Positions 49,426-63,800 of a stretch of 64,000 nt of DNA are shown here, piece by piece (position 1 is the first letter of the stretch; the number at the start of each line of letters is the position of its first letter). This stretch comes from Eretmocerus hayati (taxonomy: Eukaryota; Arthropoda; Insecta; Hymenoptera; Aphelinidae), in NCBI GenBank assembly GCA_029851415.1, contig CM056744.1, forward strand, positions 115,972,838-116,036,837. Direction: 5' to 3'. Under the pieces are notes generated by a model that was not told where the DNA came from, did not search any database, and saw only the letters and a list, made by a program, of their open reading frames with translations. The position numbers and the translations under genes were made by a program.

Positions 49426-50451
49426 GTCTCCATGCTAGACACTTTTTTTCTCAATTTCTAGTAATATTTGCACCCTTATTCTCCCTCCTCCTCTATTACA
49501 CTCTTCGTCTATACCCGAGTTTTTACGCGTCGCAGAGGATGAGAGGGGGCAGGGAAAGTGATTTCTCTCTGGGGTGAATTCATTTTCAACTCTCCACATG
49601 TTTTTGCACCTTTAAATTCAACAACTGTACCGAACACAGAGGGAAATGAGAAAAATTATTATTAAACGTGAATTATGTACGCTACGAGATGTTTCGTTTT
49701 CATTTTTAAATTTCATCCCCATCTCGTCAGCTGCTTAACAGGAGGTATTTGCACCCTCTTCAGAAAGTATTACTTTAGAAATCTCTGGTTGGTCTACCAC
49801 CCACTGCTCGCAATAATCGTTGCGTCAAGTAATTCAAATTTAGGCATACGCAATTTACGAAGGATTTCTCACTCAGGAGCGTGACATTGGCAGCTGCTGC
49901 TGACAAATTAAATTTGATTTTCAAAATTTGTGACTCCCACTCGAGTTAATTTTTATATTAGAATCTGCTCAAAAGATCGAATCAATAGTTGAAAATCGTC
50001 ATTCTCCTCTTCCTCAATGACATTTTCGCTTCGAAACTATTTGTTTGATAGTACGCGCGCACTTAAAACGCATCTTCACAAAATTTAACAACACGAGATC
50101 AAAACAATTGGTTGCATACTTATCCAACAACATCATCAGCAGTACACAAATCACAAAAAATTCTTGCAACAGAACCAAATTCTGCGTACCAGAACCTCCA
50201 TTTTACCTCTCCCCCCCCCTCTTATTTCACTATTCGTACATTCTTTCACGTAGCAAAAGGGCAGTCGCGTATTTTTGCCCACCCCCTTCTCCCTCTCTTT
50301 TATTTTCCATTACAATAACGCGCAGTAACTACTTCACGCACTGTATACAGAATTGAGTGGGAGGCGGAGGAGGATGTTGTGGGTAAAAGCCAAGAGGAGG
50401 TAGTCATAGAGAGGGAGTAGTTGGACAAGGTGGAGGAAGAGGCGGACTAGT

Positions 50452-50467
50452 TATGCTAATTAGCATA
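50452..50467. promoter_or_regulatory. Perfect octamer/homeodomain palindrome
   Basis: TATGCTAATTAGCATA is a perfect 16-bp palindrome that contains two inverted octamer-like words (ATGCTAAT) and a central TAATTA homeodomain core. A CATATG E-box overlaps its right end. It may be an intronic enhancer site, but a chance match is possible. Confidence 0.3.
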
Positions 50468-53217
50468 TGCACGGATAGGTGCATAGGGCAAGTCGTAGCC
50501 CTCAACTATGATGATTCGATAATTCGATGCGACTATGCCTAATATCAGTCATGTTTTAGCTAGCGCGAAGAAGTTTTTTGTTGATTGAAAATGACAGTAG
50601 CCGACGCCTGGTTGTGATATTTTGTTATTTTCAACAAAAAAAAATTTCTTGACGATTCAATTAGAGACCGAGTTGTAGAACAGAGCTCTCCCTCCTACTC
50701 ACTCAAAATTTCTAAAGTCCGAATCATCAGCTGCGTTACTCTTGTCTCGCAATTAATTGAAAAATGTCAGTAAACGTATACTATCATACCTCTCTCGATG
50801 CATTTTGTTTGTGAACCCTCCTACCTTCTCTCAACGCATCTCTGAACAATCGAATCATCCTCATTTCGCGCGTGATATTCATGCGTAATTCACGCGGCGT
50901 GAAAAAATACAAACTGGTATTGGTTGTGCCATCAAAATGAGGAGAGGAGGTGGAGGAGGGGGGGGGGGACTTAATTAATTTTTGCTATGGAGTCACACAG
51001 TTGAATTATTTCATGAATGATTGAGATCACGTTTACTCGTGGTCCTGCCTTCAATGAATCATTCAACGCACCCTCCTCTTCCCTTGCATCTTTTTTTTTT
51101 CGTGAGAAGAGAGCATCAATCAGTCCATATACCCTTCAAATATGCAGTAGCCATCATGTTACTATCCAGAGTTGAGCATCGTGTGTAATCATCGTACAAC
51201 AGTCACAGACGATGCAAAGAGATATTTGAGAGATAATGGTGGCACACAGTACAGATGATGATAATAAAAGGGTTAGAGAGTGACGCACGAGCAAATTGCG
51301 CGTAAATACCCCTATAATTCCTCTGATGCGTGATTTGCTTCATTTCAATCCTCCTTCCCACTTTGTCCATCTCTTTACTTCCTTCACACTTCCATCCATC
51401 ATTTTAACATACGTAACATTTACAAGCTCCCTAATATGATGAGTGGTTTAGTCAGAGCTTGAAAAGCTGAAAAAGCTCGATCATGGTGCAAAAAGCTCAC
51501 TCGCACACATTCTTCAATAATTTTGAATCCGTACTTGAATTTGTCGAAAAAGATAAACTACCGCGTACTCATTTTGTAGATGTATGAGCAAACGTGAGCT
51601 TGCGGCGATATTCAAATGTGACAAATTTTCCCGCCACCGAGCTTTTTCGCTCACACCATGTGGGAATCGCTCCTTATTACTTGAAATAGAATTTTGAGAG
51701 CGAGGTGCTAGGAGCACTGCTTATGGTTGATATAGTGAAAGAGTACAAAGTGTAATATCGTCGGTGGTAGAGAGTGTATTACTCTCGAGGTAGTTTACTT
51801 GAAACTCTGTGAGAATGAAGTGTGAAAATTGTGAGCGAGCTTGCGGCAGAGTTTCACTCCACTTTGGGCAAATTTTCATCAAACCAGTTCAACACTCTTT
51901 CTACATACAATGGCTCTCTTTCAAAATGAAATTTGAACATGAGACATCGGCTCATCACTTTCTGCCTTCTTTTCCTACTAGTGAATGATACAGAGCAACA
52001 CTGTCTTCTATTCACCGAGCGTATAATTTTTAACATCATCTCGCTCACGTTGTAATACCATACAACGATCAAACCAACTACATAGTCATACAAAACATGA
52101 TCTACCTATGGATGATTCTTGATTCTTTCTTTAAAATCATTCCTTTCGATCGAGATTTCCAGGATTCTATACTGACACCTATCTACTGGATATGTACGTA
52201 TATCCAATAGATTCTTAATCCATGGATTCGACTGACGATTGCTCATTTGAACCCTAAAACAATAATTAAACGAGAAACTTTTGATATACACTCTGTAGTT
52301 TATGGTTATAAAATATGCGTCCCTTCTTTTTGGCAAAGGCAACATCGAGGGCCGTGAGCGAAGACCCAACAAAAAATGACACGCCGAGTTTGGCAAGGAA
52401 TCATCGCATAAAGCGACAGCTGCTTCTGTATATTAGCACTGAAAGATCAGATGGAGTGCCATGATATAATGAAAACTTGCGTCCGTTTCACATCAAAATT
52501 CGCCCCAACGGTAGCGCATTCCAATCTTTTAAACTCGCTTCGACTCAATATTGTCAGCTCCATTGTATTGCAACTAACTACCTCATTGACATTCTTTGCA
52601 TCATTCAAATTTTTTCCTTCAATCATTTGTGTCCAAAAAATTGAAAAAGAGAATAATTTCGTCACACTCATTTCGTATGTTGTCCCAGTATGAACATTTT
52701 CAAGCCAAGCGTCCGATGTAACAAATTCACCAAATCATTAATTCATCATGATGGTAACACAACGACGCGGACTCAATTCAGCTCCTAAGGGGGCTGTAGA
52801 TTTATCTTGAAATCTTGTTCAAGAAAATTTTTGGCTCAAATCAATTAGGAACTTCATTTTACTTTATCAGACCGTCTATATTTTGAAATGTCCCTAATTA
52901 TTGAGCTCGGCACTACACTAGATGATTGAAAAAAAATTAGTCTTACACACACGATGCGACAGAGTGAAATGCAGAGTAGCACCCACCAATATGACACTGA
53001 TTTACGGCTGATATTACTGACTAAATTCGACCGACCAAGTGCATGCTGATATCTGCTATAATGAGAATGAATGTGCACCAGTCAATCGATGCCCATGTTA
53101 TTCGGTTACAAATTCAAATTACTCCATATACACCCACTTCACTTCACACTCATCGTCATCTCAATATACAGCAGCTCCATCCAAAATTTAATGCTCATTG
53201 ACATTTCAATGATGTAT

Positions 53218-53285
53218 CATCATCATCGTCATCATCATCATCATCGTCATCATCATCATCATCGTCATCATCATCATCATCATCG
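53218..53285. repeat. (CAT)n microsatellite with regular CGT interruptions
   Basis: 68 bases of CAT triplets broken at near-regular intervals by CGTCAT, giving a higher-order repeat of about 18 bp. Confidence 0.95.
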
Positions 53286-56200
53286 GTCAAAAGTGCGATT
53301 ATTAATTAACAATTTGACGACTCCTGCGAAATTACGATCAATATCATCAATTAGGTGCCTGATCAGCGTAATTTTAGTGTGAGTGTATTGAAATGTCGAC
53401 CAGTAATAGATAATTTATTCTACGGAATAGAATGATATTATTATATACGAGGAAGATGCTTTTCATAGATGGTTATCTAATTAGGGTTAAGGACGAGATA
53501 TATTTAGCAGCGAGTCCGTATCCTGGGAGAAAATGAGTATTGGCTATTTGCGTGTCGGTAGGGGAGGTAAAACGGTGCGACAACCAGCGCTCCGGTGGCC
53601 AAAAAAAGCAGCCCAACTGCGGGTACGTGTTGCAGGGCTTATATGAGGGAGTTGCACAAAAAGCGCTTTATTTCGATGAATTGTGCTTCGATTATGATGA
53701 GTGAAGAATGAAATATCATCTACAAATCATGTAGATTCTTGCGCAATTTTTTTCGAGCCCGTTGATGATGTACAACTTATACAACCTAACAATAACTGTA
53801 GAAATCGGAGGGTCACTTATTAGAGATAGTCCTGTAAAACTGATTCTAATGGCTATCGACCCCTCAAATTTTACAGTGTGGTGGATAAATGTATACCAAA
53901 CAACATCATAAGAGAAAAATCTAATTCCCAGATACTTCATCGCATACTTTTTTTTATTTAAAGCATGCCAAATGCACCATTGTATTTCCGGATTTTTCCA
54001 ATTTTTTTGAGGAGTCTTTTAGAGTTTTTGAGTAGACATTCGGTAAGTTGAACATCTAACGAGGATTTGGATGAAATTTAAAGTGATTCCGACGATTAGT
54101 GTCCGAGATCTGATGAGTTATAATTATTAAATGCGTGAACTCTAAATCTCGGCTTTTCTCGACGCACACAAGCAGCCCGCGGACGAGTCACACCGATACA
54201 CAATACGTGCGCATGGAAACGGAGGGGGGAGACTTGCAAGGAGCCAATAGATGAGTGTATTTACTGCGATGTGTACAGCAAAGTAACTTCGATCGTCAAT
54301 ACACACATTTACGGAAGATATGCGCGAAAAGACACTTTTCCCTGGAGGTTCCAGTGCTGGCTATAAATCATTGTTTTTTGCATCCTCTCCTCAACGTCCA
54401 TATGTCCCTTCACAATGTACAGATATCGCAAGAGTCATTTATGTCGCTTAATAATATCGTACTTTATCGGATGTTGATGTTTTTCCACGACTCAAGAATT
54501 GACATTGACATTGACATCTCTTGGGAATATCAAAGTACTCTAATTAAGAATTTATACATCCCCTCTCATATTTTCAAATCAGTCTGATAGCAGCCAATTC
54601 ATTTTTATCTATTTATTTAGCGCGATTTTCGATAATGCGTTAGATCATGTGGATAAAATAGGTATTACAGTCCCGTTCTTTGAATTTGTATATATGTACT
54701 TACAACTCGTACAAGGATCAAAAAGGAATGTAAAGAACTATTGGGTTTAAAAGCAGGCAAGCATTGATAATCCATTTTTATCCCTTAGGGCTGATTCGAG
54801 AGAAAGGAAAATTGGATTATATAGATGAAAGAAGGGCTAAATTTGCGAATTGGTTGATATCTTTATTGGATGATCTCAATTACTAGTATTCAAACAACTA
54901 ATGAGCTATTCACGAAAAATTCAATCTCATGGATGAATGAAATGTCCCCGAAGGAATCGATCATTTGAAAAATATTGTAACGTTGACGACGGATCAGAAT
55001 AAACCATCAGAATTTCATCCCTTTTTCAGCCTATCCTAATAATGTATTTTGAACTTACATATATAAAATCTCCCCCTTATACAGTCACCAACACACTCTC
55101 ACAGAAGATATACACATGTGTCATACGATCATGTCATGGCAACTGAACCACGTCAACACCCGACACGTACGACACCAGCTGAACTTTATATATTCCTGAT
55201 TCTCGTAGTCTGGTATGAGAACATATCCTGTCTCGTTTCTATACCGATCACATTTTACTAAAATACCTCCAATGCACTCGCCTCTAAAGTCCTCCATATG
55301 CCTATTATATAGTAATGAGACGCGATAAAGGACTTGCCAGACTTCATATGTATGTGTGAGTATGTGCACGACAAAAAGTGACAAATATAGTTCTACATAC
55401 GAGTCACGTACTCTTCTTTGGTGACGACCGGGTGGCAAACGCGTATACTGTCATTAGCGATCGTTATTAATCGTACTCGCGCTCGTCTTCCAGTACCGGC
55501 GATTTATAATACCTCCTTACATGCATAATACATGTATAGCTTTGAACGCTCACTTTGAAGAGTCCACAGACTGACCAAGAGTGAGAGACAGCCAAACGAC
55601 ACGTATACAACTCGTCAAACAGACGCATCCACTATTGTAACCATCACTACAGTACACGCACCTATAAAAAAAACGATCTACACGTGTTTTGTATGCGAGC
55701 CAATCGCATGCCTGAATTTAGTAAGACATTTTTAAGCTATTTCAGAACTTCGATGTAGGTACTTATACACCTTTGTATTCTTCACTCTTTACCTGTCAAA
55801 AAATCAGAGAATTGAGGAAAGGTATCGATTCTGAGAACGAGAATTTCAAATTTTCAAATTTCCCGCCACTTGTATTTTCTTCAAAGTTTGCAACAATTTC
55901 CAAAACATACATTTGCAGACACATCTCAAGGAAAGCAAACATTGTTCCTCGCACATCTCAAATTTTTTGTCAAACTCTTTGTTTATGTAAGTATGTAGCA
56001 AATCGTCCCTGCAGCTTCTTCTTCTCCGAACTGAAGATTCGCAAATAACGAATATATGCCTCCGAGCAAAATGTGTCTTTCAAAAATATACAAATGCATT
56101 TATGCACATACACACACCTAACCTATATGTATGTATGTACATGCTCCAACTACTCGTCATATTCGTCTTCGAGGATGAAATATCGAGCATGAATATATAA

Positions 56201-56984
56201 CCTAAAAAAGAAAGAGATAGCAGACGACACGCACGTGGCACTCGTTTATTTCAACGATATATATATATATATATGTGCCATTTGTACATTTCCTGTGCTG
56301 TAGCGTCATGCGAAATGACGAGAGACGAGCTTTTTTTGCTTCCGAGTGTGCATATCAGGGTGTGTAGGTAGCCATGTGACGGAGTTGACTGATAGGTTAG
56401 GTTGAAATGAGTACCCGATCGCGGGAATTTTGAGACACAGGCAAGCTCAAGCTTGAACTAAAGCTCATTTGTATATGGTGAAGGTTGAGTTTGAGAAGGA
56501 GGAGAAGCATCGTCGCGTTGACATTGGCGAGCTTGTAAACTCTCATCTCGTTTTGTTTCGCAATTTGCTGTACCATCTCGCATTTTTGAAGGTTACTATG
56601 TTCTGCTGCCTCTGCAGATTTACACGACGTCGAACAAAATCACGTTATTTGTTCAAAATCTCGGAAACAGACAGATTCTCGTTTAGCACTGATTCTTTTC
56701 CTTGGTTCAAAAAAATCTCCTTTTGAAATTTTTAGTCACATTTCGCTCGATTTCCTTTTATGCACTGTGACTGACTCAATCGAGCTACTTTGTAATATAA
56801 AAACTACATCAATTGCACTTCCGCATTCGTTCATCTATATATATTCCTCTCGATCGAATGAGTATATAAGAGACATCAATGGAAACACAGAGAAGAAAAC
56901 GGTATAACATCTATAGGAGAGACGGAGTGACGCGAACTTCCTGTCGGTGACTCTTTTTTACCTCATCAGTGTGCAACTCTTTTC

Positions 56985-57019
<35 letters not shown>

Positions 57020-57284
57020 GCCTTTATCGACTCGTTTGATACAGTCGATACACTTGTCGATACATCTCCTTTTCCACAGATTCACATCGATATATTATAC
57101 TCTGGAATGCATCACTTGTAAAGAACGCAACACGAAATCACCCATATACATATGAAGAAACGAGAAAATACACAAGAATCTCAAAACATGAAAGAATGTC
57201 AACTATATCACCCCCTGAGGGCATGTAGAGATATTATTCAGACGCATATCGAAAGAATCAAAATATCTTGATTCTCATGATAGA

Positions 57285-57320
57285 TCGATATGTATCGTAT
57301 CGTATCGTATCGTTATCGAC
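57285..57320. repeat. (TATCG)n short tandem repeat
   Basis: Three to four TATCG units in a stretch rich in CGATAT/TATCGA words that recur to about 57413. Confidence 0.7.
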
Positions 57321-58951
57321 AGGAAGTTGGAATTATACATCCCGCGCGAGTTCGACCCACTTTGCAAATTCCGATTAGAAAATAGCTCTCTTCTCTCTTT
57401 CGATAATATCGATCGTTCAGCTGCTGTTGTTACGATTTCGCAACACGTAACGCAGTCGTAAACACAAAACTACTGGCCAGTATAGTATATTATAGAGGTT
57501 ATGTTGTACGTATATATAACCCTTCTCGTGGGAGTAATAAAAATTTGACGTATATAGAAGGGAAGCTTATCTTTGTTGGGCATGCAAATTTTGAAGCCTC
57601 CTGGAGAGAGAGAGAAAAAGTAAAAAAACTTTCAAGATTTCCCCGTCTGTCTTTACGATCGGTTGAATTAACCGAAGCGCCTATACTTCACATTTTCTAC
57701 ACCTATGTATAGGTGTGTATGGAATACGTATGAGAAATGTGTTTTTTTTTTCACGGACAAGTCGTGCATAAAGTCTCGTAGTATTTGGTTTTTCACGAAT
57801 ATTTAGCCTCTCAGCGCGCGAAAGATTTTATCTATCGAGGAGTCTATACGTGTGCAAATTGCCTCCTCTTGTACATATACCTCGTTGAATATTTAAATAC
57901 GTTCGTTTTTACCCCAGATCTTTCAAAGCCTTTTATATTTGCTTATCGCCGGAAACCCCCCTTTTTGTACTTTTACAATGCATTGCAGTACATAAACTCG
58001 TTTTTCTCTTACTTACTTTACCTACATACTACATATCCAGACTTTGAGAAATTTCACACTCTAAATTGTGTGTCAAATTTCTCACTTTTAGAATCGATGT
58101 TGGATTGTACCGATCGACGATATAAAATTCTCATTTTTACCCTATTCTACTGTTTCTATAGCCAAACAAAAGGACATAATTAATTCAATTCTTCGAATAT
58201 TTCCTACTACTACCAAAGGAAAGATCTCACTCTTGCACTATTTGGAAGTATTGTGAGAAAATTTGTATAGAGTTAGCATAACGGAGTGAAAATTTTACGA
58301 AGCTGCTTAGCGCTCACATAAATATAGGTACTACATTCGCATAAAAAGAGACAGATAGACGGACGGGTAGACAGATAGATCTATCTAAGATGTGGTTGTT
58401 ACAAAGTGCGTTAGTATAGATAGTATGAGAATGAGGAGGAAATGACTTTGTACGCGTAAGAAAAAAGAAACTGAAAGAGGGAGATAAGTGCAGCAAAGAT
58501 TTTACGATGCAATGCGTGAAGCCAGTACACAGCTAATTTTATCCGTCAGCTACGAGGTTATACTGTGCAGCAATGCACTAACGCACTTACGCGGGAGGAG
58601 AAGATAAAATAAAACAGAAGCTGAAATATACTTAACGCCTCAGTCTCATTTTATTTTATACACTCACACGTGGACAAATTTGACCCTCAAATTTGTTAGA
58701 GAAGCGTGCGAAAATTGCTCTCCCCTAGTCCAACAGATGATTCAGATGTTTTTTGAGAAAATAGATCGTGGACGAAGGAAGCGCGGTAAATTTGAATTTT
58801 TAAATTTTCCCGCGGTGACCTGAGAAAACATCCTATGCATCTCACTTTATTCATCATCATCTAACGTACATAACTGAGATTTGGAGTTGATGCTAGTTCA
58901 GTGTATTATAGTAGGTAGGAAAAGAATGTCAAATTTCAGGATTCGTGACTA

Positions 58952-60870
58952 CTATCCAAGACAAAATTATTGACACCTGGGCTAAAACTGTATCTGCAAT
59001 CAGGGAAAAAATCGTATAATGATTTGAGTTACGGAGGCCTCAGCGGATACGTGCCGGCTAAAAGCTGAGCCATCTTGGGTCAGGATTGAGCAAAAATTGA
59101 TTAAACTGTAATCAGATTTCTGCAAAAAAGTACGATTTTTTCGCCCTTTTTTCCAAGCACCAACTTTGACTGCTCGCCGTGGAAAGGAAAATGATATAAT
59201 TGGCCGGAAAAAAATTGAGACCTTATTTGAGTATGTACTTAAAAGGATCGCACAAAAATAAATCCAATATTTATTGTGAATAACGAATCGTTCGTCATTG
59301 AAAATAAAAAAATATCTCAAGAACTAAAACTCCTACGAGGTTTTGGAACATATCAAAAAATCGTAAAAAAATCAGGCACCACGAATTGCTGGATGATTCT
59401 CCACAGTGATCGCTCCATTCGCCGCAATTTGATAATTTCAATTTTTGAGATCGTACAGCTTTATCTTGGGATCGCTAACCGCGATGGAACGATAATCGAT
59501 CTCCAGTCAACAACGTCATTTGACTCTACTCAGCATCCTATCCACAGGTATATTGGGCCCTGAACCTGCGTGAGATTACATTTATGGTTGAGATTATCCG
59601 CGTTGTGCCCGCGTTCCATTTCTTATGTGCAGCTGACCCCTTAATGATCAGTTGTATAGATCATCGCTCGCGACCGAAAATTTTTTGCGACGGTTCCGAC
59701 ACGCTAATGGCTTACTTGCCCCACATAAACCAATCGTAAACTCTATCCATCTACTTTTTCAATTCTCGGAATTATCAAAAATTGGCTAATTTTATTTCAT
59801 AACCTGATGACTGGCGTCAAGACGATATTTTCAAAACTCGAATGGAAGAAATTGGATCATCCTTAGTATCATTTCACTAATTAAAATGATAACCATGCTT
59901 ATTACTTTTGATACTAAAAATGGTCCGATTACTTCCATTCGAGTTTTGAAAAGATCGTCTTGATGCCAGCAATGAGATTGTGAAATAAAGATTGCCAATT
60001 TTTGATCACTCCGAGAATTTGAAAAAAATAGATGGATAGAGCCGACGATTGGTTCATGACGGGCAAGTAGGCCATTAGCGCGTCGGGACCGTCGCAAAAA
60101 ATTTTCTGTCATGTCCGTGGCCTTATCTATGATCTGTAGCAGCGGCCCATCATTAGAGGGTCAGCTACCTGATGCACCCTAAAACTGCAGCCCACAGTTG
60201 CCCTTTGAAAAAGTATACTTTTCTATAGATGGATGGAAGGAAGAGGGATGGATCATCCCACTCGTAAACGAGGTCTCGTGCAAACTGGCTGCGCTGCACT
60301 TGATGATTGCATTGACCGAAGATCAGTTATCGCTCTCCTGAGGTTACAGAGTTAAATAGTTTATAAGCTTATCTTTTGGATTCGAATTACCAAATTGCGG
60401 CGAGTGGAGCGATCACTGTAGAGGATCATCCAGCAATTCGTGATGCCTAATTTTTTTACGATTTTTTGGTATGTTCCAAAACCTCGTAGGAGTTTTAGTT
60501 TTTGAGATATTTTTTTATTTTCAATGACAAACAATTCGTAATTCACAACAAATATTGGATTTATTTTTGTGCGATCTTCTTAAGTACATACTCAAGTAAG
60601 GTCTTAATTTTTTTCCGGCCAATTATATCTTTTTCCTTTCCACGGCGAGCAGTCGAAGTTGGTGCTTGAAAACAAGGGCGAAAAAATCGTACTTTTTTGC
60701 AAAAATCTGATTACAGTTTAATCAATTTTTGCTCAATCCTGACCCAAGATGGCTCAGCTTTTAGCCGGCACGTATCCGCTGAGGCCTCCGTAACTCAAAT
60801 CATTATACGATTTTTTCCCTGATTGCAGATACAGTTTTAGCCCAGGTGTCAATAATTTTGTCTTGGATAG
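58952..60870. mobile_element. Giant palindromic element, 1.9 kb, with TA duplication
   Basis: The ends CTATCCAAGACAAAATTATT and its exact inverse are flanked by TA (58950-58951 and 60871-60872). The outer arms match closely for about 490 bp (58952-59440 and 60390-60870). The region inside them diverges but is still symmetrical (GCAGCTGACCCCTTAATGAT against its inverse), and inner arms (about 59684-59870 and 59935-60110) match again. The centre is near 59911. Both outer arms carry a similar peptide frame (FVIENKKISQ, LLRGFGTYQKIVKK) with mostly non-synonymous differences, so it is not under protein selection. TA flanks suggest a Tc1/mariner-type mover. Confidence 0.88.
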
Positions 60871-60872
60871 TA

Positions 60873-63800
60873 GGCTCAATTGGAATTTTTGTAAAGACAG
60901 GAAAGAACTCGTGTGACGCTTCTTATTCTTGTCTAATTCGAAGAAAACATCTTCAGAAGAGAGAGTGGATTGAGTGAACTTTATAGCCTGGCGAAAGATT
61001 GGTAAAGCTCGTAAATCTTTTGACCCGCACGACAGATTGAAGAATTCGTTATGTGAACGATAACATCGCCGCCGACACTATACCGCCACCACACCGTCTT
61101 GCATACATTATATTGCAAATATGTATAAAAGCATGTAGGAGAAGAGAAGAGAGGGTACATGGAATATAATTTGACTTGGGTGACTTAATCGAGCGGAAAT
61201 GTTGGCACTGCTTTTAAATGATTCCTGCTATTGTCCTTGACTACACATTCACAAATTACACAGGTATGATTGGAATATGTTTGATTTCATGTTATACTAA
61301 AATCACGGACATTCATTTTCAACAAGAGTGTATTCCCTGGATTCTGAGGAGTTTCCCAAGATTGACATAGATTTTCATTGTAAACGCACCAGGTCAGCGT
61401 TCTCTATTTGTCTCTTCACCCTCTTTAATTTCGTTCCTAGTTCCTATCCCTCAGCTGTCCTTTCACAGCTTCCGTAGTCTACTATGTATATCCATCTCAT
61501 ACATTGGATTTTTCGCATTTAGAGCTGCGATGCTATAATACATCTACAGTTACATGTTTGGACGGATGAGGTCCTTTGGGATTTTAAGGTTCCTTATTGT
61601 TAGTAGTCTATACAGTGGGAATGGAGTACTGTTGTGTCAGTTTGAGACACCACAATCTTTTTTTTCTCTTCTTCCATCCCTCCCACCTCTTTGTGGTGAC
61701 TTTGAGATTCTTTTCTACGTCTGTCTCCTCGGAGGTTTCTTGAAAGATTTTACGAGTCATCTAAAGAGTAGAGACCAGTTCTATATATAATATATAGCGG
61801 AACTCCCACTTTTTGACGAAGGTTCCATCATCCACATAGTGCAGTGGTCCTTCTTTGTAATATTCGGCGAGCAGGATGAATGTATTTTTCTTGGATGAAA
61901 CTTTTCTTTTCCGACCTCCCTGACGTTCACTCTTAACTAGATTCTTAGAGCATAGATCCCATATTCTAAAATTGGATTAAATTTTCTCATTTGCATTTAT
62001 GTATATCTGTGAAAGCTATTGAAAATCTGACTATAATCCTACTTTATTTTTATGTTTCAGGTGAGTTTCGAATTACCGTGTCCACTATGATAGGCTTAAC
62101 GGATTTATGCTATCGCAGCGATTCATTCCTGTATATATCATACGCCTCACAGTGAGTACATCTCGAAAACACGTATATATAAACTATCGGTAGTATTCCT
62201 TGACTGCTTTCTCAACCAGTCAGACTAGATATGCCAGGGATATCTTTCAAAATGAACCAGATAAAAAACCATCTCTCACTGCTCTGAATACTAGTTTTGC
62301 ATACGTATACATATTGTACATGGAGTGGAAGAAAAGTCTAGTACCATAAGCACGTGCTGATGGCAAAGAGTCGAAGAATACCTTACAAAATATTCTTTCT
62401 CTCTCAAACAAGATGTGGTATTAGCTTCAAGTAATTCCCAGACGAGAGTCTGCATCGGTTTTCCATCCACGCATTACTTTCCATTGGAACGTGTATCTAA
62501 CACTACGTCCTTATTATTCAAAAGGTGCGGTATACCTATCCCAACCTCCTCCACCTCCTCCTCCTTCTCTTCCTTTTTTCTCATTCTCACTTCATGAGCA
62601 TGAGATGCTGGATCCCCATTAGGTTATAGCAGACGACCTTGCCTCATCGATATAGATAGGAGAACGTTTGAGATGTCTTCAATTCTCGTGGTCGGGTACT
62701 ATACATATAGTGTTTGATAGGCTGGAGGTACGCTAGACACGTCGAAAATGTCATTTGTTGCGTGGGGTGCGGGGAGGGTGGGGGGGGGGGGAAGTTATAG
62801 GTTATGGGTGAGCAAATTTTGCTCAGCTGGGACGTTCCTTATATTATAGCTTATTTTATGAGTTTTGTTGGTAAAATGGAGCTGGGATAGCATTTAGGGA
62901 TGAGATGAGTCGATTAAATGCTTCCAGAGCCCCCATAGATACTTACCCATGTTCAATTCATGGTAAATTCAGGCTCTCTTCATTTGTGGGTATTTTTGAT
63001 TATCAAGATCCAACTCATACGAACTATTTTGATATTACTCTTGTCTTGGATATCTATTTGAGCATGTGTGACCCTATAATGCCCTTTTCACGAGTTCTTA
63101 CTGAAAATATTCTTACTGAAAATGTTTCAGTGCAATGGATCAGGAGAATACCTTATCCATATCTTGAGAATATCAATAGTAATACAAACACAATATTATG
63201 CTAGAAGTAGAAAAAAATGGGACATAGTTATTTGGACAAAAATTTCGGTCGACTGAGTCAATGATGAAAATGTCAATGCTACATCGGTCATACATTTTAC
63301 CCAGATTAATCAAATGATGACCAAATCCAGAAATTTGAAGAGTCATTCAGCATGTAATTCGTTCACCCGACCAAAAACCTCTTCTCATCCACTGGAATAA
63401 TCTCATTCGACCGGAATACCTTTCAAAGAGGCTTAACTCGGCGATCGCAAGTCGAACTTTGTACACAGCTCAACTTCCCTACTTATACCCTTATACCGAG
63501 TCTCATTTTCCCAAAATCCAAATTAAGAGCAGTCACTTGACAAGATACATCTCCCACATGTCTTTTTGTATTATATCCCGTCAACAGACTACTGACACAA
63601 CGAGGCACCACAAAAATATAGCCCAGTCACCCTCGTTTTCCTCAATTCGCAACCCCTCAAACATACACCCATACACATATATGTACACACATGCACATGT
63701 ACTTACACAAACTATAGAGCTCGTCTATAGAATCGCGTGGGTGACCATGCAGAAGAGACTCTGTTGGGGAAAAGATAGACGAAGCCTGTAAATTTGTCGC

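Larger units (their letters stand above)
45506..58951. other. Intronic stretch with no recognised gene
   Basis: Simple repeats and homopolymers are scattered throughout, including CT runs at 48333-48352 and 56992-57016. I saw no transposon ends, exon motifs or RNA gene. AACCTAACCT-type words recur, for example near 45811. Confidence 0.5.

Noticed and set aside
54725..54745. GGAATGTAAAGAA, identical to the 5' part of miR-1
   Set aside because: The 3' part differs from miR-1 and no complementary arm exists nearby to form a precursor hairpin.
59276..59563. 95-codon frame in the giant palindrome, similar to one on the other arm
   Set aside because: The similarity follows from the inverted repeat. 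Arm differences are largely non-synonymous, so it is not a conserved gene.
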